DNA of 21,485 nt from Rubrobacter sp. (lineage in GTDB: Bacteria; Actinomycetota; Rubrobacteria; Rubrobacterales; Rubrobacteraceae), in the NCBI GenBank assembly GCA_016781885.1, contig JADDPM010000017.1:1-21485 (forward strand). Direction: 5' to 3'. Each line of letters begins with the position of its first letter. Position 1 is the first letter of the stretch. The notes beneath the pieces are model-generated. The model saw only the letters and a program-made list of their open reading frames with translations, was not told the DNA's origin and made no database searches. Both the position numbers and the translations under genes were made by a program. Below, one piece after another: positions 16,430 through 21,485 of the stretch.

Positions 16430-18379
16430 ATGGCCAGATCGATGAACCCGCCAAAGCGTCGCGTAGGCCGGCTCAGAGGGTGGCTGCTCGAAGACAAGAT
16501 AGTAGAGCCGGAAGGCCCGCAGGCGAAGGAGGGTCAGACACATCAACATCCCTGGTGGCAGGTCGTATGCCTCACGGGGGTCGACTACTTCTCGACTTTG
16601 GGCTACCTGCCCGCCATCGCGGCTCTGGCGGTCGGGGCCCTCTCGCCCATTGCCACGCTGCTTATCGTGCTCCTGACCCTCTTCGGTGCGTTGCCCATGT
16701 ACCGCCGGGTAGCCGCAGAGAGCCCGCACGGGCAGGGCTCTATCGCGATGCTAGAGCACCTGCTCTCGTTCTGGAGAGGCAAGCTCTCTGTCCTGTGCCT
16801 GCTCGGCTTCGTGGCGACCGCGTGGCTGGTCACGATCACACTCTCCGCGGCAGACGCGACGGCTCACGTCGTCGAGAACCCGTTCTTGCCGGGGTTCCTC
16901 CACGCCCAACAGGTCGCCATCACCCTCGTATTGCTGGCGCTGCTGGGAGCGGTCTTCCTGAAGGGGTTTAGGGAGGCTATCGGTATTGCGGTCCTCCTCG
17001 TCGCGGTCTATCTGGTGCTGAACCTCGTCGTCGTGGCCGTCGGCCTGTACGACATTGCCACGCGCCCCGAGACGCTCGTCGCCTGGCAGAGTGCGCTGTT
17101 GACCGGTTACGGTAACCCGATGGCGATGCTCGGCGCCTCACTGCTGGTGTTCCCGCAGCTCGCTCTCGGCCTCTCGGGCTTCGAGACCGGCGTGGGGATG
17201 ATGCCGCTCGTTAGGGGTAACAGCAGCGACACTCCCGCGCGGCCCATCGGTCGTATCCGCAACACTCGCAAGATGCTCACCGCCGCCGCCATAACCATGA
17301 GCTTCTATCTGATCACGACGAGCCTCATCACGAGCGTGCTCATCCCCTCCGAGGAGTTCGAAGAAGGCGGGAGCGCATACGGGCGCGCGCTCGCGTATCT
17401 CGCCTACCAGTACATGGGCGACGGTTTCGGGACCGTCTACGACATAAGCACGATCTCGATCCTGTGGTTTGCGGGAGCCTCGGCGATGGCCGGACTCCTG
17501 AACATCGTGCCCCGCTACCTGCCCCGCTACGGCATGGCGCCAGATTGGACGCGGGCGATAAGGCCCCTGGTGCTCGTCTACACCACGATCGCCGTTGCGG
17601 TCACCATCATCTTCGAGGCCGACGTGGACGCCCAGAGCGGGGCCTATGCAACCGGCGTGCTCGCGATGATGATCTCCGGCGCCTTCGCCGTGACCCTGGT
17701 CTCCCTGCGCCGGGGATCGAAGTGGACGGCGCTCGCGTTCGGGCTGGTCACGCTCGTTTTCGTTTACGCTATCGTGGCGAACGAGATACAACGTCCCGAT
17801 GGCCTCATCATCGCCTCGTTCTTTATCGGCGCGATCATCGTTACGTCCCTGATCTCTCGCGTACAGCACTCGACCGAGCTGCGCACCGAAAGGGTGGAGA
17901 TCGACGAGACGGCGCAACGCTTCATCCAGGAGGCGGCAAGCAGAGGGGAGATTCACCTCGTCGCGAACCGGCGCCAGGCGGGAGACGAGCGCGAGTACCT
18001 CTTGAAGGAGAGAGAGCAGCGCGAGGACAACCACATCCCTCCTGACGAGCCGATCCTCTTTCTGGAGGTCGATGTGGAGGACGCCTCGGAGTTCGCAGAC
18101 GTGCTGGAGGTCAGGGGCGCCGAGGTCGGCGGCTACAAGGTGCTGCGCGCCAAGAGTTCGACCGTCCCAAACGCCATCGCCGCCTTCCTTTTATACCTGC
18201 GCGACACGACCGGCAAGAGGCCTCACTGCTACTTCGGCTGGACGGAGGGGAACCCGATCATCTATCTGATCCGCTACATCCTCTTTGGCGAAGGCGATAC
18301 CGCCCCTGTAACTCGCGAGGTCTTGAGGGAGGCCGAGCGCGACCCCAAGAAACGACCCGCCATCCACGTCGGCGGCTGA
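16430..18379 (+). CDS. kimA: KimA-like APC-superfamily potassium transporter
   Basis: This 649-residue membrane protein has an N-terminal cytosolic segment (about 45 residues), around twelve membrane helices (about 45-470; the first contains VDYFSTLGYLPAIAALAVG, later GASLLVFPQLALGLSGFETG and WFAGASAMAGLLNIVPRYLP) and a C-terminal soluble domain of about 180 residues (HLVANRRQAGDEREYLLKER, PILFLEVDVEDASEFADVLE, HCYFGWTEGNPI). This architecture is that of KimA-related permeases, H+-coupled high-affinity K+ importers; related actinobacterial proteins are often labelled amino acid transporters. ATG 16430 has AGGAG five to six bases upstream. The c-di-AMP riboswitch about 260 bases before it, and the trk genes before that, strongly favour K+ as substrate. 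The stop is TGA; no terminator is seen. Confidence 0.85.
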   Translation: MARSMNPPKRRVGRLRGWLLEDKIVEPEGPQAKEGQTHQHPWWQVVCLTGVDYFSTLGYLPAIAALAVGALSPIATLLIVLLTLFGALPMYRRVAAESPHGQGSIAMLEHLLSFWRGKLSVLCLLGFVATAWLVTITLSAADATAHVVENPFLPGFLHAQQVAITLVLLALLGAVFLKGFREAIGIAVLLVAVYLVLNLVVVAVGLYDIATRPETLVAWQSALLTGYGNPMAMLGASLLVFPQLALGLSGFETGVGMMPLVRGNSSDTPARPIGRIRNTRKMLTAAAITMSFYLITTSLITSVLIPSEEFEEGGSAYGRALAYLAYQYMGDGFGTVYDISTISILWFAGASAMAGLLNIVPRYLPRYGMAPDWTRAIRPLVLVYTTIAVAVTIIFEADVDAQSGAYATGVLAMMISGAFAVTLVSLRRGSKWTALAFGLVTLVFVYAIVANEIQRPDGLIIASFFIGAIIVTSLISRVQHSTELRTERVEIDETAQRFIQEAASRGEIHLVANRRQAGDEREYLLKEREQREDNHIPPDEPILFLEVDVEDASEFADVLEVRGAEVGGYKVLRAKSSTVPNAIAAFLLYLRDTTGKRPHCYFGWTEGNPIIYLIRYILFGEGDTAPVTREVLREAERDPKKRPAIHVGG

Positions 18380-18467
18380 AACGTTATAGAAAGGCATAAA
18401 GACAAGCGTAGAATACTTTTGCCCGTAGATTCGCGAGGGGGAGAATCGCGTGTTACGAGATAGATCC

Positions 18468-19122
18468 ATGCGGAGGCTGGTGGTCTTCCTTATTCGGTGC
18501 GCGATATCCTTGCGCCTCGCATGGGGGTTGTCCGGGGAGTTTCCCGTGAACCTTGGCACGAAGGCCCAGGCCCAACAGAGTAGCTGCGTCCCTGTTACAC
18601 AGATCGTCGGGAGCGGCGTCTAGGAGAGCAAGCCGTTCGAGAGCAACCGGGCCGAGCTTTCGGGTGATTGAGACCTTTGAGGGCGCGGAGAACGGCTTCG
18701 TGGTCTACGGGTCCTTGGATCAGAGCGGCCAGCCCGTGCTTGACGGCTACGTCGATGAGCTAGCGCCGGGCAGCATCCCCTCTTCTTATGAAGATAGTAT
18801 CCGGCTCACCAGCGGCCCCGGCATCTACAGTCTTAGCATAGGCTCGCAGGACGGAGAGTACTCCTACATGGTCGAGGACTGTCCGGACCCCGGCAACCCG
18901 CAAAGCTCCCCCTTCGGCGAGGACGACTTCTTTGACGTTCAGACCTTCTAGCCAGAGCGGCAAGCCCTTCCGTAGCCAGAGTAGTAACGCCCCCAGAGTG
19001 GTCGGGGAAGCGACCGCCACCTGATGGAGGCTGGCGAGCCCACGAACGAACCCGTGCCTATGATACCCGGCGGTTGTCCGGAGGAATACCCCATGGAAGA
19101 GTACGGAGCCTGTCGCGGATAG
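18468..19122 (+). pseudogene. eroded gene for a secreted protein with Pro/Gln-rich linker
   Basis: ATG 18468 begins a basic, hydrophobic signal-like segment (MRRLVVFLIRCAISLRLAWG) ending near KAQAQQSS. The frame meets TAG at 18621 (before ESKPFE) and shifts near 18645, continuing as RVIETFEGAENGFVVYGSLD, GPGIYSLSIGSQDGEYSYMV and EDCPDPGNPQ to TAG 18949. The same frame then carries TAG 18973, TAG 18982 and TAA 18985; if these four stops are read as Gln, the segment becomes a natural linker (QPERQALPQPEQQRPQ). It goes on to EPVPMIPGGCPEEYPMEEYG and ACRG, ending in TAG 19120-19122. Function unknown; it was probably an exported protein with a beta-rich domain and a Cys-containing tail. The 18380-19201 interval holds nothing else convincing. 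Confidence 0.6.
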
Positions 19123-19201
19123 TCTACAGCGGCGGCTAGAGCTTCTTGCGATTGACAAGTCTACATGAGCACCTGCTCGCCGTAGTCAGGAGATCCCCTT
19201 A

Positions 19202-20770
19202 TCAGGCGAAGGCCACGCCGCCGGAGCGGCGGGGATCGGCGGCGGCTTCGAAGGTGCCTTCGCGGGTGCGCCGCACGGCGTTGACGCCCCCGAAGAACAT
19301 GTTTGGCTCGTCGTAGGTAAGGGTGCGACCGTACCCGGAGAGATCGGGCTTTTTAGCGCCGGCCTCGTAGGCGAAGAGGTCTCCCTCGGCGTGGATGCGT
19401 GGCGCGTTTACGGCGGCTTTGAGGGCGAGGCCGAGGTCTACAACGTTTACGAGGGTCTGCAAGATCGCCGTGGGGATGCGGGACGCGCCGGGGGAGCCCA
19501 GGGACACTAAGTCGCCGTCCGAAGAGGAGAGTATGGTTGGGCTCATGCTGGAGATCAAACGCTCCCCGGGTGTAAGGCTGTGAAAGCCTTTTGGGTTTAG
19601 CTCCGGCTCGCCTAGAGTATTGCCCATCGGGATACCCGTGCCGGGGATGACGATACCCGAGCCATAGCCCATGCTCGCGGTGATGGAGATCGCGAGCCCG
19701 GTCTCGTCGACGCAAGAGAGGTGGCTTGTGTGTGGGGAGCCAAAGATGCGGGCGCGTTGGGCGCGGACGTGCTCCTCGCCGGTCAGGCGCTCGGCTACCG
19801 AAGCGTTCTCGGAGAGCTCGGTGTAGGCCCGGTCGCGGTCCTCGAGCGCGTACTTCATGGCTCCGGCGAGCACTTTCCCGTAGTCCTCGTCGGGAAGGTT
19901 GGGGAGATCGTAGCCGGAGATCACCCTCATCATCTGCGCCAGCGTGGGACCGCCGGCGGAGGGCGGGCCGTTGGTGTAGACGGTGCGCTCCTCGTAGCCG
20001 AAGGAGAGGGGCTCCCGCAAAACCGCCTCATAGGTAGCGAGGTCTTCTAGGGTGATGATCCCACCCTTCCGCAGTATGTACTCCGAGATGCGCCGCGCCA
20101 GCTCGCCCCGGTAGTAGAGGTCCGCCCCCTCCCCCCCCACTGCCTCCAGAGTATCCGCGAGCTCCGGGAACCGGAGCTCCTCTCCCGTGCGGTAGACCCG
20201 GTCGCCGGTGTAGAAATTTTTCTTCATCTCGTCGGTGAGCCTGAGGACTTCCTCGGCGACCTCGAACCACATGCCGCTCGTCTTGCAGAGCCTGAACCCG
20301 TCGCGGGCGAGTCTTACGGCCGGCATGAGCGTCTCGCGCAGGGTGAAACGTCCGTGCCTGCGCAGCAGCATCTCCCAGCCGCGCAAAGAGCCCGGGACCG
20401 CGCATGAAGCAGCTCCCACGATGCTCCTCACGCCCGCGCCATACTTCAGAATCATGGTCGTCGGACTTCCCCCCGCCCCGAAGGCGGAGGACGGAAGGCC
20501 CTTCCCCGGCATACAGTCATAGTAGTCGATGAGCTCCGCCCCACCGCAGGTCCCATCCGAGCCGTCCGGCACCTTGACAAGAGCGAAGCCGCCGCCTCCG
20601 ATGCTGCTCATCAAAGGCTCGGTGACGCTGACCGCGGCTGCTGCTGCAACGGCGGCGTCGGCGGCGTTTCCGCCGGCTGCGTAGACCTCGGCGGCAGCCT
20701 CCGCAGCGTAGTGGGTACCCGCCGAGGCCGCGAGACCGATTCCTTCGATAGGGTGTTTGGTAGAGTCCAT
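19202..20770 (-). CDS. ggt: gamma-glutamyltransferase family protein
   Basis: This 522-residue Ntn-hydrolase proenzyme cleaves gamma-glutamyl bonds of glutathione or related amides. The large-subunit part begins with GLAASAGTHYAAEAAAEVYA, AGGNAADAAVAAAAAVSVTEP and SSIGGGGFALV. The autocleavage site is PHTSHLSCVDETG, with Thr348 as the new N-terminal nucleophile, and the small subunit includes GERLISSMSPTIL and SLGSPGASRIPTAILQ. No signal peptide follows from ATG 20770, so it is probably cytoplasmic. I prefer this start over the TTG at 20851 because the extra 27 residues do not look like the family or a signal peptide, and TATAAT (minus strand, 20780-20785) lies only nine bases upstream. Substrate is uncertain; cephalosporin-acylase or CapD-like roles are possible within the family. 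It ends with TGA. Confidence 0.93.
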   Translation of the reverse strand: MDSTKHPIEGIGLAASAGTHYAAEAAAEVYAAGGNAADAAVAAAAAVSVTEPLMSSIGGGGFALVKVPDGSDGTCGGAELIDYYDCMPGKGLPSSAFGAGGSPTTMILKYGAGVRSIVGAASCAVPGSLRGWEMLLRRHGRFTLRETLMPAVRLARDGFRLCKTSGMWFEVAEEVLRLTDEMKKNFYTGDRVYRTGEELRFPELADTLEAVGGEGADLYYRGELARRISEYILRKGGIITLEDLATYEAVLREPLSFGYEERTVYTNGPPSAGGPTLAQMMRVISGYDLPNLPDEDYGKVLAGAMKYALEDRDRAYTELSENASVAERLTGEEHVRAQRARIFGSPHTSHLSCVDETGLAISITASMGYGSGIVIPGTGIPMGNTLGEPELNPKGFHSLTPGERLISSMSPTILSSSDGDLVSLGSPGASRIPTAILQTLVNVVDLGLALKAAVNAPRIHAEGDLFAYEAGAKKPDLSGYGRTLTYDEPNMFFGGVNAVRRTREGTFEAAADPRRSGGVAFA

Positions 20771-20779
20771 GAACAGACC

Positions 20780-20785
20780 ATTATA
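20780..20785 (-). promoter_or_regulatory. -10 box implying a leaderless ggt transcript
   Basis: TATAAT on the minus strand is followed by nine bases and then ATG 20770. Initiation six to eight bases below the box would start the mRNA within about three bases of the ATG. There is no Shine-Dalgarno. TTGGCG lies 15 bases upstream as a weak -35. Confidence 0.45.
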
Positions 20786-20944
20786 GAGCAGGAAACTGGA
20801 CGCCAACCCTGCTCGCGCGAGCCCGGACCACCGCGGAACACGGGGCAACAACGCCTCGCCGCGCCCGGAGTGAACGCTCTATCGTCCTGCGCCAGACTGT
20901 TGCCAGCCAGAATCACCGGGCTCTTCTCAGGCATGAATCTGCTG

Positions 20945-20962
20945 GTATGTTCGGTAACATAC
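20945..20962. promoter_or_regulatory. 18-bp operator-like dyad GTATGTT-CGGT-AACATAC
   Basis: Perfect seven-base arms flank a four-base centre, 32 bases before the HTH-PAS start and in the divergent region shared with ggt. Its form is like operators bound by dimeric TetR- or similar repressors. It is AT-rich compared with its surroundings. Confidence 0.5.
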
Positions 20963-20994
20963 AGGAAACACAACAAAGCACGTAGGGAGAGTGC

Positions 20995-21459
20995 ATGACA
21001 GAACATCGAAGGCGGAGTAACAAGACGGGCCGTTCCGTCACGAATGATGCCCTGCTCGACGTCGAGGATGTCGCCGAATACCTGGGGGTAGGGCAGGTCA
21101 CGGTCTACAGGTGGTGCCGCGATGGTCGTCTGTCTTGCATGAAGGTCGGCAAATCCTGGCGCATCCGCCGCAACGCGCTCGACGATTTCTTACGAGGTAG
21201 CAAGTACCCATCCTCGCTCACCGAGGAGTTGCGTTCGTTTCTAACGGTGCTCCCCGCGCACGTAGCCGTTATCGATAGATCGGGGACCATCGTTGCCGTC
21301 AACGAGGCGTGGAGAGATTTCGCCAGGTACAACGGAGCTATAGAGCAGCACGTCGCGGAAGGCTCCAATTACCTCTGGGTTTGCGATTCGGCTATAGGCG
21401 ATCAGTCCGACTACGCCGCCGCTTTCGCGGAGGGTATCCGTTCGGTGATCTCCGGTTAG
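20995..21459 (+). CDS. helix-turn-helix plus PAS domain regulator, interrupted by TAG
   Basis: ATG 20995 (GGAG about six bases upstream) begins a protein with an excisionase/MerR-like DNA-binding domain (residues about 20-66; LLDVEDVAEYLGVGQVTVYR, then GRLSCMKVGKSWRIRR) and a PAS sensory domain (about 80 onward; VAVIDRSGTIVAVNEAWRDF, then GSNYLWVCD). The frame ends at TAG 21457-21459, but the same frame continues as RGEFAMEYP to the window end; PAS domains of this group normally carry an uninterrupted -G-E/Q-R-x-x-F-x-x-EYPCHSP- there. So 154 residues is a truncation of a longer protein, probably with an output or second sensor domain beyond the window. It is divergent from ggt and may autoregulate through the dyad at 20945. 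It could be a pseudogene or an amber readthrough case. Confidence 0.75.
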   Translation: MTEHRRRSNKTGRSVTNDALLDVEDVAEYLGVGQVTVYRWCRDGRLSCMKVGKSWRIRRNALDDFLRGSKYPSSLTEELRSFLTVLPAHVAVIDRSGTIVAVNEAWRDFARYNGAIEQHVAEGSNYLWVCDSAIGDQSDYAAAFAEGIRSVISG

Positions 21460-21485
21460 CGAGGAGAGTTTGCGATGGAGTACCC

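Noticed and set aside
20771..20851. 27-residue N-terminal extension of ggt as a signal peptide
   Set aside because: It lacks a normal charged-hydrophobic-cleavage layout, and a TATAAT lies inside this stretch.

Overview
The window is GC-rich bacterial DNA with TTG and GTG starts, actinobacterial gene families (MDH of the actinobacterial type, DUF2630, two-subunit acyl-CoA mutase) and a c-di-AMP riboswitch. Together these suggest a deep-branching actinobacterium, probably Rubrobacter-like. That placement rests on protein resemblance only; no rRNA or marker gene is present.

Layout. 1-1561: the 3' end of mdh, then two decayed genes (2-hydroxychromene-2-carboxylate isomerase-like and MaoC-like dehydratase). 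1653-2918 (-): mrp/apbC Fe-S carrier ATPase. 3121-3364 (-): remnant of a secreted protein. 3381-5400 (-): methylmalonyl-CoA epimerase followed by mutase large subunit. 5523-6997: DUF2630 gene (+) facing a minus-strand run of DUF554 and two small genes. 7092-7424 (-): membrane-protein remnant. 7516-9737: sucC-sucD plus an unlisted 56-residue membrane protein. 9864-11260: wreck of an APC-family permease containing a perfect 20-bp-arm palindrome. 11298-11430: what looks like a degenerate cobalamin riboswitch. 11598-18379: a potassium island (trkA, two tandem trkH, then a c-di-AMP riboswitch and a KimA-like permease). 18468-19122: eroded secreted-protein gene. 19202-20770 (-): gamma-glutamyltransferase family gene. 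20995-end: HTH-PAS regulator interrupted by an amber codon.

How the genes fit together. The mcm epimerase/mutase pair makes succinyl-CoA, SucCD interconverts succinyl-CoA and succinate, and Mdh completes the same part of the TCA cycle. The trkA-trkH-trkH and kimA-like genes form a K+ uptake block, of which at least the kimA-like unit should be switched off by c-di-AMP. One TrkH paralogue has Ala in place of the third selectivity-filter Gly.

The most unusual general property is the density of broken genes between intact ones, and that nearly all internal stops are TAG, many at positions where Gln (CAG), Glu or Trp would be expected. TAG also ends seven intact genes here and most of the broken genes also carry frameshifts, so ordinary decay in a GC-rich genome is the leading explanation. 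The MaoC-like and HTH-PAS frames, which show no visible frameshift, deserve a check for amber readthrough.
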